The position numbers were made by a program, and so were the translations under genes. DNA of 64,000 nucleotides from assembly GCA_020853025.1 (NCBI GenBank), contig JADYZP010000029.1, positions 1 to 64,000 of the forward strand, given 5' to 3'. Below, one piece after another: positions 12,031 through 22,683 of the stretch. The DNA is from Burkholderiales bacterium. GTDB taxonomy: Bacteria; Pseudomonadota; Gammaproteobacteria; Burkholderiales; Casimicrobiaceae. The notes below the pieces were generated by a model. That model was not told where the DNA came from. It was given only the letters and a program-made list of their open reading frames with translations, and made no database searches. Each line of letters starts with the position of its first letter. Position 1 is the stretch's first letter.

Positions 12031-13401
12031 CTACGCCGGCTCGGTCACCGAAGGCAGCCCGGCCAGCGCCATCGCGAGTTCCTTTTCGTCGTAGCCGCGG
12101 TCGGAGAGCTTGCCGCCGAAGTAGTCGATGTACGCCTGCATGTCGAAGTGCCCGTGTCCGCAGAGATTGAACAGGATCGCGCGCGAGACGCCTTCCTCCC
12201 GGCAGAGCAGCGCCTGGTCGATCGCGCCCTTGACCGCGTGGTTGGCCTCCGGCGCCGGCAGGATGCCCTCGGCGCGTGCGAACTGCACGCCGGCGTCGAA
12301 GACGCCGATCTGGTGATACGCAATCGCTTCGATGAGGCCGAGTTCCTTCAGATGCGAAACCAGCGGCGCCATTCCGTGGTAGCGCAGCCCGCCCGCGTGA
12401 AAGCCTGGCGGCGTGAAGGTCGAGCCCAGCGTGTGCATCTTGGTCAGTGGCGTCAGGTGTGCGGTGTCGCCGAAATCGTAGGCGTAGGTGCCGCGCGTCA
12501 GGCTCGGACACGCGGCGGGTTCGACGGCGACGATGCGGATCTTCTGTCCGCCGCGCAACGCCGCACCGAGGAAGGGAAACGCAATGCCGGCGAAATTGGA
12601 GCCGCCACCGGTGCAGCCGACGATGACGTCCGGGTAGTCGTCGGCCATTTCCATCTGCGCGATCGACTCCTGCCCGATCACCGTCTGGTGCAGCAGCACG
12701 TGATTGAGGACGCTGCCGAGCGCGTACTTCGCGTCGTCGTTTTGCGCGGCCACTTCGACCGCCTCGGAGATCGCGATGCCGAGACTTCCCGGATGATCGG
12801 CGCGCTGTGCGAGGATGGCGCGTCCGGATTGCGTCTCGTTCGACGGCGAGGCGATGCAGCGCGCGCCGTAGGTCTCCATCAATGCGCGCCGGTACGGTTT
12901 CTGGTCGTAGGATACGCGCACCATGTACACCTGGACGTCGAGACCGAACAGCGCACCGGCGAAGGCGAGCGAGCTGCCCCATTGTCCGGCACCGGTTTCG
13001 GTGATCAGCCTCTTGACGCCGGCCTCCTTGTTGTAGAACGCCTGCGCGACCGCAGTGTTGGGCTTGTGGCTGCCGGCCGGAGAGACGCCCTCGTACTTGT
13101 AGTAGATGCGCGCCGGTGTCTGCAACGCTTTCTCGAGCCGCCGCGCGCGATACAGCGGCGTCGGCCGCCATTGCCGATAGACGTCGCGGACAGGGCCGGG
13201 AATCTCGACCTCGCGCTCGGTCGTAACCTCCTGCATGATCAGCGCCATCGGAAACAGCGGCGCCAGGTCGTCGGGACCGATCGGCTTGCCCGTGCCGGGG
13301 TGCAGCACCGGCGGCAGAGGCTTCGGCAGATCGGCTTGCAGGTTGTACCAGAACTTTGGGATCCTCGTTTCGTCGAGGACGTACTTGACGGTATCGTTCA
13401 T
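12031..13401 (-). CDS. trpB2: TrpB2-type PLP-dependent tryptophan synthase beta-like enzyme
   Basis: A fold-type II PLP enzyme of 456 residues. The PLP lysine lies in GSHKPNTA, and the phosphate-binding glycine loop is GCTGGGSNF. Length and the long N-terminal extension fit the TrpB2 group rather than the ~400-residue TrpB1 that pairs with TrpA. No trpA is nearby, as is common for TrpB2. Known members make tryptophan from indole and serine, some preferring O-phosphoserine, and may salvage indole. The ATG at 13401 is chosen over upstream in-frame codons because GGGAGGA lies 8 nt before it. The divergent intergenic region upstream carries an FNR-type sequence. Confidence 0.88.
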   Translation of the reverse strand: MNDTVKYVLDETRIPKFWYNLQADLPKPLPPVLHPGTGKPIGPDDLAPLFPMALIMQEVTTEREVEIPGPVRDVYRQWRPTPLYRARRLEKALQTPARIYYKYEGVSPAGSHKPNTAVAQAFYNKEAGVKRLITETGAGQWGSSLAFAGALFGLDVQVYMVRVSYDQKPYRRALMETYGARCIASPSNETQSGRAILAQRADHPGSLGIAISEAVEVAAQNDDAKYALGSVLNHVLLHQTVIGQESIAQMEMADDYPDVIVGCTGGGSNFAGIAFPFLGAALRGGQKIRIVAVEPAACPSLTRGTYAYDFGDTAHLTPLTKMHTLGSTFTPPGFHAGGLRYHGMAPLVSHLKELGLIEAIAYHQIGVFDAGVQFARAEGILPAPEANHAVKGAIDQALLCREEGVSRAILFNLCGHGHFDMQAYIDYFGGKLSDRGYDEKELAMALAGLPSVTEPA

Positions 13402-13514
13402 CGTGTTCCTCCCGGAGGTGTTTCGGCGACTTCGAGGACGAAGCGCGGAAGCCAACGAGTCTAGCGCAATGACCTCGTCGTCGTGGCGGTGCCGGGCCAC
13501 TGCATTCGCAAGGC

Positions 13515-13528
13515 TTGACGGCGATCAA
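13515..13528. promoter_or_regulatory. FNR/Anr-type box TTGAC-GGCG-ATCAA
   Basis: Matches the FNR family consensus TTGAT-N4-ATCAA with one difference. It lies between the divergent trpB2-like gene (114 bp from its ATG) and the MscS-like gene (147 bp from its ATG). Similar sequences occur at 43250 and 60396. The function is inferred only from the motif. Confidence 0.4.
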
Positions 13529-13674
13529 GGGCTGCGGATGCGCGATGCCAGTGCATCCGGCGCCGGCATCGCTGGCCACGGGCCCCGCCAGCCGTTAAGC
13601 TCGCGGACACGGCAACGGCGTGCGGGCCCGTGCCCGCGAGTCCGACGAACCTTGATCGCAATGGGGCGGGCACG

Positions 13675-14511
13675 ATGAATCAGGATACTTCACTGACCTA
13701 CGAGCTGTCGCGCGCTGCGACCACGGTCATGGATCGCGTGATCGAGTACCTGCCGAGCATCATCGGCGCGGTGCTGCTGCTGTTCGCCGGCTGGATGCTG
13801 GCGATCCTGCTGCGTGCGGTCACGGCGCGCGCGCTGGCGCTGTTGGACGGCGTGATGCGGCGAATTCTCGGCGTGCAGGTGGCCGAGCGCGCGCGCGTCG
13901 CGCAGTCGGCCGGCGTGCTGGGCGGCATCGTGTACTGGGGCGTGTTGCTGTTCTTCGTCGCCGCCGCGTCGCAGACGCTGGGTCTCGATACTTTCACGCA
14001 GTGGCTGGCCAAGTTGCTCGACCACCTGCCGACGGTGATCGCTGGACTCTTGATCGTCGCCGCCGGCTACGTGCTCGCTCGCGTCGTCGCCGACCTGATC
14101 CTGCGCGCGACGCCGCAACTCGCCGAAAGCCAGCGCCTGGTGGTGGCCCGCGCCACGCAGGCGTCGATACTGGTCGCCGCCATCCTGGTCGGCGCCGACC
14201 AGATCGGGATTCGCGTGACCTTTCTCGCGATCTTCGTCGGCATCGGCGCCGGCGCGATCGCCGGTGGCGTCGTCATCGCGATCAGCCTGGGCGCGCGCGT
14301 GCACGTCGCGAACCTGATCGGCATTCGCGAAGTAGGGCGCACACACGAACTCGGTCAACGCATCCGGGTCGCCGGCTACGAGGGCCGCATACTTGAATTG
14401 ACCGGGCAGGCGGTCGTACTCGAAACCGACGACGGCCGCGTGTCGCTGCCCGGCCGAATCTTCAGCGAAGAGCCCGTTGTGCGGATCGCGACGAGTGGCC
14501 GCGATGGCTGA
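13675..14511 (+). CDS. MscS-like small-conductance channel with conserved TM helices
   Basis: A membrane protein of 278 residues. Four hydrophobic segments (around residues 22-45, 75-100, 118-140 and 160-200) belong to the conserved TM-helix type found in bacterial mechanosensitive channel homologues. A short beta-rich cytoplasmic part follows, with RVAGYEGRI and VSLPGRIF, resembling the start of the MscS beta domain. The pore-like segment is rich in Gly/Ala (GIGAGAIAGGVVIAISLGARV). It lacks the large MscS C-terminal domain. It probably forms an ion-permeable channel that senses membrane tension. The next gene starts 8 nt inside it, so co-translation with the two MgtE-related genes is likely. 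Confidence 0.72.
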   Translation: MNQDTSLTYELSRAATTVMDRVIEYLPSIIGAVLLLFAGWMLAILLRAVTARALALLDGVMRRILGVQVAERARVAQSAGVLGGIVYWGVLLFFVAAASQTLGLDTFTQWLAKLLDHLPTVIAGLLIVAAGYVLARVVADLILRATPQLAESQRLVVARATQASILVAAILVGADQIGIRVTFLAIFVGIGAGAIAGGVVIAISLGARVHVANLIGIREVGRTHELGQRIRVAGYEGRILELTGQAVVLETDDGRVSLPGRIFSEEPVVRIATSGRDG

Positions 14512-15340
14512 GCCCGACATCCTGTCCAACGCCTTTCTCGCGTCGCACCCGGACGCCGCGGCGCGCGTGCTCGAGCAATTGCCGCACGAGGACGCGGCGG
14601 CGCTGTTCGAACGGGTGCCGGCGCGGCTGGGTGCGGGCGTGCTGAATGCGATGCTGCCGTATACAGCCGCGCGCTGCTTGCAGCTGGTCGAGGCGCCGCG
14701 CGCAGCGATGCTGCTCGCGGCCATCAGCGTGCCGGCCGCGTCCGCCGTGCTGCGCAACGTGCCCGAAGCGCAGCGCACGCGTGTGCTCGATCTGCTGCCG
14801 ACGGCGACCGCGCTTGCCTGCCGCGCGCTGCTGGGCTACCCGGAAGATTCGGTAGGCGCCTGCGTCGATACCGAAATCATCGCGCTGCGTCCAGGCAGCC
14901 GCGCAAGCGAGGCACTGGACGCGTTGCGCACTGCGCGCAGCGTGCCCGCCGGTCCGGTCTATGTCGTCGACGCGCTGCGGCGTCCGCTGGGGCAGATCGG
15001 CCTTCCGGAACTCATGCGTGCCGATGCGCAGCAGCGGCTGGACGCGCTGATGGTCCCGGTTCCGGCGACGCTGCCGGCGGTGACTCCGCTCGCCGGGGCG
15101 CAGGGCCATCCGGCTTGGCGTGACGTGGACGTCGTACCCGTGGTCGAGCGCGGCGGCGGCCTGGTCGGCGTCGTGCTGCGGCACGCGCTGCGGCGCGCAC
15201 AGCGCAGCCGCAGTGCCAGCATCGCGCCGGCACCCGAGGCGCTGGCCGCGCTGCTCGCGTTGAGCTATTGGAACGCGGTGGTCGGACTGGTCGAGGCGAC
15301 ATTGTCGGTCGTGCTTCCGGCTCGGCGCGAACGGCCATGA
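14504..15340 (+). CDS. MgtE N-domain plus CBS protein lacking the transport domain
   Basis: 278 residues matching the cytosolic half of MgtE magnesium channels. An MgtE-N superhelical domain (about 1-120, with QLPHEDAAALFERVPA) is followed by the YPEDSVGACVD motif and a degenerate CBS pair (about 130-230). It then ends in a single hydrophobic stretch (ALLALSYWNAVVGLVEATLSV) instead of the five-helix membrane domain. It overlaps the channel gene upstream by 8 nt and the full-length MgtE gene downstream by 4 nt (ATGA). It may act as a regulatory subunit of the following MgtE, or be a decayed duplicate. No frameshift is visible. Confidence 0.75.
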   Translation: MAEPDILSNAFLASHPDAAARVLEQLPHEDAAALFERVPARLGAGVLNAMLPYTAARCLQLVEAPRAAMLLAAISVPAASAVLRNVPEAQRTRVLDLLPTATALACRALLGYPEDSVGACVDTEIIALRPGSRASEALDALRTARSVPAGPVYVVDALRRPLGQIGLPELMRADAQQRLDALMVPVPATLPAVTPLAGAQGHPAWRDVDVVPVVERGGGLVGVVLRHALRRAQRSRSASIAPAPEALAALLALSYWNAVVGLVEATLSVVLPARRERP

Positions 15341-16659
15341 GCGACGTCGTCCTGCCCGCCGTTGCCGCACTTTCCCGGCGTTTCCTGCTCGACTATCCGC
15401 GCGAGGCGGCACGCGAGATCGAAAAACTGGCGCCCGATGAAGCCGCGGCGCTGCTGGCGCCGCTGCCGGCGAATGCCGTGCTGCCGGTATGGCAGGCGCT
15501 GCTTCCGGACGCCGCCGCCGAGACGCTCAAGGCCGTGCCCGCAATCCATGCGCAGCGCTGGCTCCGCGACGCGGAACCTGCGATCGCCGCTGCGGCACTG
15601 TCGCGCCTGGACGCGGCGCAGCGCGACGGCCTCCTGGGCGGCCTCGACGCGCAGGTCGCCAAGGAACTGCGCGAGATGCTCGCCTATCCGGAGGACGTGG
15701 CGGGGCGCCTGATGGATCCGAACGTCACGCCGCTGCGCGCCGAGCTGTCCGTTGGCGACGCGCTGCAGCGCCTGAAGGGCATTCGCCGGCACGGCCTGCG
15801 CGAGCTCTTCGTCGTCGACGCCGACAACCGGCTGACCGGCCGGGTCGAGATTCAGGATCTGGCGATCACCGACGCCATGCTGCCGCTGCGCGACGTCACG
15901 CGCAGCCTGATCGCTGCCGTAGCCGAATTGGCGCCGCGCGAGGAAATCGTCGGCATTCTGCAGCGGCAGCCGATCACCGAGCTGCCGGTGGTCAACGTCG
16001 ACGGGCACTTTGTCGGCGTCATCCGGCAGTCCGCGCTGGTGTCCGCGATCGAGCAGGAATCGAGCGTCGACATCCAGACCATGGTCGGCGTCAGCCGCGA
16101 CGAGCGCGCGCTGTCCTCGCCGACGTTTGCCGTGGCCAAGCGCCTGCCGTGGCTGCAGATCAACCTGCTGACCGCGTTCCTGGCCGCCGCCGTCGTCGGC
16201 CTCTTCGAAGGCACGATCGCCAAGTTCACCGCGCTCGCGGTGCTGCTGCCGGTGGTCGCCGGTCAATCCGGCAATGCAGGCGCGCAGGCGCTGGCGGTGA
16301 CGATGCGCGGACTGGTGCTGCGCGAGTTCAGCGTACGGCAATGGCGCCGCGTCGTCGGCAAGGAAGCCGTGGTCGGCCTGGTCAACGGGATCGCCGTTGC
16401 GGCGACCACGGCGCTTGGCGTCTACGTGTGGAGCCGCTCGTTCGGGCTGGTGCTCGTCTGCGCGCTGGCGATGGTGATCTCGATGCTCGTCGCAGGGCTC
16501 GCCGGTGCGCTGACGCCGGTCCTGCTGCGCCGCTTCGGGCAGGATCCGGCGACTTCGTCGTCGATCATCCTCACCACGGTCACCGACGTGGTCGGTTTCT
16601 TCTCCTTCCTCGGCATCGCCACGCTGCTCGCCGACTTGCTGGTGTCGACGGCGCCCTGA
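15337..16659 (+). CDS. mgtE: magnesium transporter MgtE
   Basis: 440 residues with the complete family layout. An N-terminal helical domain (1-125) precedes two CBS domains (about 130-250) that sense cytosolic Mg2+, and a C-terminal membrane domain has five helices (about 275-440). The membrane domain carries the characteristic segments LLPVVAGQSGNAGAQALA and SSSIILTTVTDVVGFF. Family members conduct Mg2+ inward and close when the CBS/N domains bind Mg2+. It starts with ATGA overlap on the preceding partial MgtE gene, so the pair is co-translated. Confidence 0.93.
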   Translation: MSDVVLPAVAALSRRFLLDYPREAAREIEKLAPDEAAALLAPLPANAVLPVWQALLPDAAAETLKAVPAIHAQRWLRDAEPAIAAAALSRLDAAQRDGLLGGLDAQVAKELREMLAYPEDVAGRLMDPNVTPLRAELSVGDALQRLKGIRRHGLRELFVVDADNRLTGRVEIQDLAITDAMLPLRDVTRSLIAAVAELAPREEIVGILQRQPITELPVVNVDGHFVGVIRQSALVSAIEQESSVDIQTMVGVSRDERALSSPTFAVAKRLPWLQINLLTAFLAAAVVGLFEGTIAKFTALAVLLPVVAGQSGNAGAQALAVTMRGLVLREFSVRQWRRVVGKEAVVGLVNGIAVAATTALGVYVWSRSFGLVLVCALAMVISMLVAGLAGALTPVLLRRFGQDPATSSSIILTTVTDVVGFFSFLGIATLLADLLVSTAP

Positions 16660-16671
16660 CGCCGCAGGCCA

Positions 16672-17064
16672 ATGCCTATGCTCGGTCCGACGCTGTTGCC
16701 TGTCATCGCGCTGCTCGCCAGCCTCGTGCTGCTGGTGACCGAGAGCTGGGTCAACGGGCAGGCGACGGCGCAGACGCGCGGCGCATTACTCGCGACGTAC
16801 ATGGTGCTGTTCTTTCTCGCCACGATGGTCGTGCAGTGGCTGGTCGGATACCTGTTCGACCAGGTGCCACGCCGCACGGTGATCATCGGTGTATCCGTCA
16901 TCCCCGCGCACCGAATCCGCAGCTTGGCTTTTCACGCGGCCGCGGATTCGTCGCGCACCTTGCGTGCCGCGTCGAGAAAATCCATCAGCATCGGCCTGTC
17001 GTTGAAGCTTACGAGGTCGACCGGCCGGTGGAATTCGGGATGCCACTGCACGGCGGCGATGTAG
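16672..17064 (+). CDS. small membrane protein with run-on C-terminus
   Basis: The first 78 residues form two clear membrane segments (PTLLPVIALLASLVLLVT and ATYMVLFFLATMVVQWLVGYL) and a PRRTVIIG tail, a plausible small inner-membrane protein 12 bp after mgtE. From about position 16932 onward the frame runs antisense through the 3' end of the convergent amidotransferase gene, and the residues become Ser/Arg-rich with no fold-like pattern. The ancestral stop codon was probably lost near 16930, or the natural C-terminus really does overlap. Family not recognised. Confidence 0.45.
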   Translation: MPMLGPTLLPVIALLASLVLLVTESWVNGQATAQTRGALLATYMVLFFLATMVVQWLVGYLFDQVPRRTVIIGVSVIPAHRIRSLAFHAAADSSRTLRAASRKSISIGLSLKLTRSTGRWNSGCHCTAAM

Positions 17065-17738
17065 GGCCCTTCGCGCAGGCGTATCGCCTCGACGAGGCCG
17101 TCTTCCACGCATCGGGCTTCGACCTCGAAAGCGGGTGCGACATCCTTGATGCCCTGATGATGGATGCTGTTGACGAGCACGATCCGCAGCTTCGGGTAGA
17201 GCGACGCCAGCCGCGTCCCCGGGATCAGTTCCACGTCGTGCGACAGGTTGTGGTAGCGGACCCGGTCGACGTGCCTGCGCGCGTGGGGCAATTGCGTTGC
17301 AATGTCCTGGTACAAGGTGCCGCCGAACTTGACGTTGAGCAGCTGCAAGCCGCGACAGATGCCGAAGATCGGCTTGCCGGCGTCGATGAACGCCTGGACC
17401 AGCTCCATTTCGTAGCGGTCACGAACCTTGTCGCCTTCCCACGCCGGATCGAGCGCGCGTTCGCCGTAGGTCTCCGGGGCGACGTCGTTGCCGCCTTGCA
17501 GAACCAACCCGTGGAGACTGGTCGCATAGTAGTCGAGGTCGATGCCGCTGCGCAGGACGAGGCTTTCGCTGTCGACCGCCGGGATCATCACCGGCAGGCC
17601 GTCGCCGGCCAGGATCCAGTTCGCGACCGATTGCTCGAGGTAGTGCAGCGTGCGGGTCCAGACGCCACCCATGTCGAGCACGGGGCCGGATGGATAGTAG
17701 ATGCGCGCTGATACGCCGATGAGCAGAGGGTTCTTCAT
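16932..17738 (-). CDS. class I glutamine amidotransferase-like (peptidase C26) hydrolase
   Basis: 268 residues of the gamma-glutamyl hydrolase / PuuD family. The nucleophile cysteine sits in FGICRGLQLLN; the catalytic His and Glu are in AVQWHPEFH. The oxyanion/substrate loop is LVLQGGNDVAPETYG. PuuD cleaves gamma-glutamyl-GABA in putrescine breakdown, but no other puu gene is here, so the substrate is uncertain. It is a single gene, convergent with the small membrane protein and divergent from ppdK. Confidence 0.85.
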   Translation of the reverse strand: MKNPLLIGVSARIYYPSGPVLDMGGVWTRTLHYLEQSVANWILAGDGLPVMIPAVDSESLVLRSGIDLDYYATSLHGLVLQGGNDVAPETYGERALDPAWEGDKVRDRYEMELVQAFIDAGKPIFGICRGLQLLNVKFGGTLYQDIATQLPHARRHVDRVRYHNLSHDVELIPGTRLASLYPKLRIVLVNSIHHQGIKDVAPAFEVEARCVEDGLVEAIRLREGPYIAAVQWHPEFHRPVDLVSFNDRPMLMDFLDAARKVRDESAAA

Positions 17739-17984
17739 GAAGGCTCGTTCATTTTACCGGGAAGCGATCGCCTTTGCGCGTACCCCTCCCGCCGCGTCGT
17801 CGAGTTGAAAGACCGCAGCGACGTCGCGTTCCGAAGCTCCCTCGCACCAAGCTTGATGCCGGTCAGCATTCCGGCATCGGCTTGCGCGGACAATGGAATG
17901 AATGCGAATCGGCGGCATCGGTACTTGCGCGCACCGTAGCGCGCGGCGGTGCCGGTGACGGTTCGTGATCACGCGAGGATGGCC

Positions 17985-20783
<2,799 letters not shown>

Positions 20784-20918
20784 GCGCGCTGGACGCGATG
20801 AGCCTGATGGAGGCGATCGGCGACGCCGATCATCACCTCGAGCGCTGTGCAGCACCCGACCGAAGCGGAGGCAGGGCGGAAGGGTCGTCGCAGCGCACCA
20901 TGACGACCGGAAAGGCCG

Positions 20919-21818
20919 TCACATCGTGAGGCGTTCTTCCTTCTGCTGCAGCGCGAAGATCGACGTGTATCCGCGTGACCAGTCCGGTGGAATCAGGCAG
21001 GGCCGCGGATCGTGGTGCGCCCATTGTGCGCGGTGGCCGCGGATGATCGACTGATCGCGGCTGGAGTGGATCGGGTTGACCGTGTACGGGAACGCGTCCG
21101 CCGACGACAGCGCGTAGAGCAGCAGCGGCCGGCCCAAGTCCGACAGGTTCTTCGCCGAGTAGTGCAGCGTGCGGCAGTTGTGCAGCGTCAGCGAGCCCGC
21201 CGGGCCGGGCAGCGGCACCGCCTTCGTCAAGTCGAGTTTGGCCGCGTCCGCATCGCGCAGGCAGCCTATCCAACGTCCCTGTTCGTCGTACTGGGTCAGC
21301 ATCGGCTCGAGCTGGTGGCTCTTCGGCAGCACCTGCAGCGGACCCTGATCCATCCCGCAGTCGTAGAGATAAGTGCCGATGGTGAGCGGCGAGTAGTTGG
21401 TGTGCGGCCAGAACGAAATGTCGTAATGCCACTTCACTTCTTCGCCACCGCGCGCCCACTTGAAGTTGAGCTTGGAATGATGATACTTGACGTCGGGGCC
21501 GACGAGGTCGGCGACGATGTCACCGACCAGCGACTGCGCGATGTAGTCCCAGTACGCGGGGTGCTGGTCCACCGGCGCCGACACGCGGCGCAGGCGCGGC
21601 GCCGTGGCGCTGTGGCCGGGCTCGAGGTCCCAGACGGCGTCCGCTTGTGTGATCTTGCGGCTGCGCTCGATCAGCTCGTCGGTGGCGGCGCGCAGGCGCT
21701 CGATCCACTCGGTCGGGAGGACCTTCGGCAGCAGCAGGTAACCTTCGCTGAAATAGAACTCGCGCTGCACCTGCGTCAGCACGCGCGGCGGATGAGAAAG
21801 AACTTGCTCCGGAGTCAT
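20919..21818 (-). CDS. phytanoyl-CoA dioxygenase (PhyH) family enzyme, copy 1
   Basis: 299 residues of the Fe(II)/2-oxoglutarate oxygenase superfamily. The metal ligands are visible as KWHYDISFW (His-X-Asp) and the distal His in GSLTLHNCRTLH. The double-stranded beta-helix core lies between about residues 100 and 250. The ATG at 21818 has AGGAGG 8 nt upstream, so the longer frame is rejected. It is the last gene of the leftward corrinoid operon, 115 bp after the DUF1638 gene. It may hydroxylate the methylated substrate or its demethylated product. It is clearly distinct in sequence from the second PhyH gene at 34700. Confidence 0.85.
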   Translation of the reverse strand: MTPEQVLSHPPRVLTQVQREFYFSEGYLLLPKVLPTEWIERLRAATDELIERSRKITQADAVWDLEPGHSATAPRLRRVSAPVDQHPAYWDYIAQSLVGDIVADLVGPDVKYHHSKLNFKWARGGEEVKWHYDISFWPHTNYSPLTIGTYLYDCGMDQGPLQVLPKSHQLEPMLTQYDEQGRWIGCLRDADAAKLDLTKAVPLPGPAGSLTLHNCRTLHYSAKNLSDLGRPLLLYALSSADAFPYTVNPIHSSRDQSIIRGHRAQWAHHDPRPCLIPPDWSRGYTSIFALQQKEERLTM

Positions 21819-21933
21819 CGGTGGCCTCCTGGCGGGTTGCGATGTTGACGAATGATAGCGGCGATCCGGCGCCGCTGTATGTGCAACGGCAGCATGCTGT
21901 GGCGATTGCACGGCAGTGTCGGCGGCGCGGACA

Positions 21934-22683
21934 TCAGGCGCACCGCTCGCTGCGCCCCATCGGTTGGGGCGCCGCCTCGCCGCTGCGCAGGAAGAGCTCC
22001 TGCGTGATCTCGGCGCCCGGCTTCACCACGACGAACTCTTCACCGGCATTCGCAGGATGCACACCCTTCTCGATCAGCGTCTCGATGAGCCCGGTGGAGC
22101 CTAGCGTCTCCTCGTAGACGACGTTACCGAAGCGCTGATCCATGAACTCGGCCACCGCCCGCGCCTGCGCGCGATAGGCGACGAGTTCCTCCGGCGTGAA
22201 ACCGACCATGCAGATCCGCCGATAGTGCTTGTATTTCATCTCGAACAGGTAGTCCGCGGTCTCCTCGTCGAACTCCGCGACATAGTCGTGGTAGTCCGAT
22301 AGCGGCTCGTCGCGCGCGTCGATCCAGCCCTTGGTGAGATAATAGGTGCCCGGATTGGCGAAAAACCGCTGCACGTAGCGCTGGTGCGAGCCGAGGAAGA
22401 TCGCCACGCAATCGTGCGTGCGCGGCACGATCAGCGTGTGCACGCCGGCCTTGACACCGACCAGCCCGTTGCCGCACAACCCGTAGCCGATGATGATGAA
22501 CGACGGTTCGGTGATGGCGTCGATCTGCTCCTGCAACGCCACGCCGAGTTTCTTCGGCGAGTTGTGAAGCATGACGTCGAGCCAGACGGCCGGCGTTCCC
22601 GCAGGCAGGCGGCTGCCGAGCAGGTTCTCCAGCACCTTGCAGGAGATCACCACGGTGGGACGCACAGGCGCGATAGTAGTCAT
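21934..22683 (-). CDS. DUF1638 family protein
   Basis: 249 residues of the DUF1638 family. Visible features are VVISCKVLENLL at the N-terminus, IIIGYGLCGNGLVGV, a histidine/aspartate motif (VPRTHDCVAIFLG), and a conserved TYYLTKGW segment. From memory, DUF1638 genes in methanogens and clostridia often sit beside corrinoid methyltransferases, and this context agrees. The biochemical role is unknown. Its ATG overlaps the stop of the MetV-MetF gene (ATGA), showing tight coupling. Confidence 0.8.
   Translation of the reverse strand: MTTIAPVRPTVVISCKVLENLLGSRLPAGTPAVWLDVMLHNSPKKLGVALQEQIDAITEPSFIIIGYGLCGNGLVGVKAGVHTLIVPRTHDCVAIFLGSHQRYVQRFFANPGTYYLTKGWIDARDEPLSDYHDYVAEFDEETADYLFEMKYKHYRRICMVGFTPEELVAYRAQARAVAEFMDQRFGNVVYEETLGSTGLIETLIEKGVHPANAGEEFVVVKPGAEITQELFLRSGEAAPQPMGRSERCA

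Noticed and set aside
15489-17711. Frame of 740 codons across mgtE and beyond
   Set aside because: Almost entirely Arg/Ala/Gly low-complexity residues, crossing two real genes in other frames.
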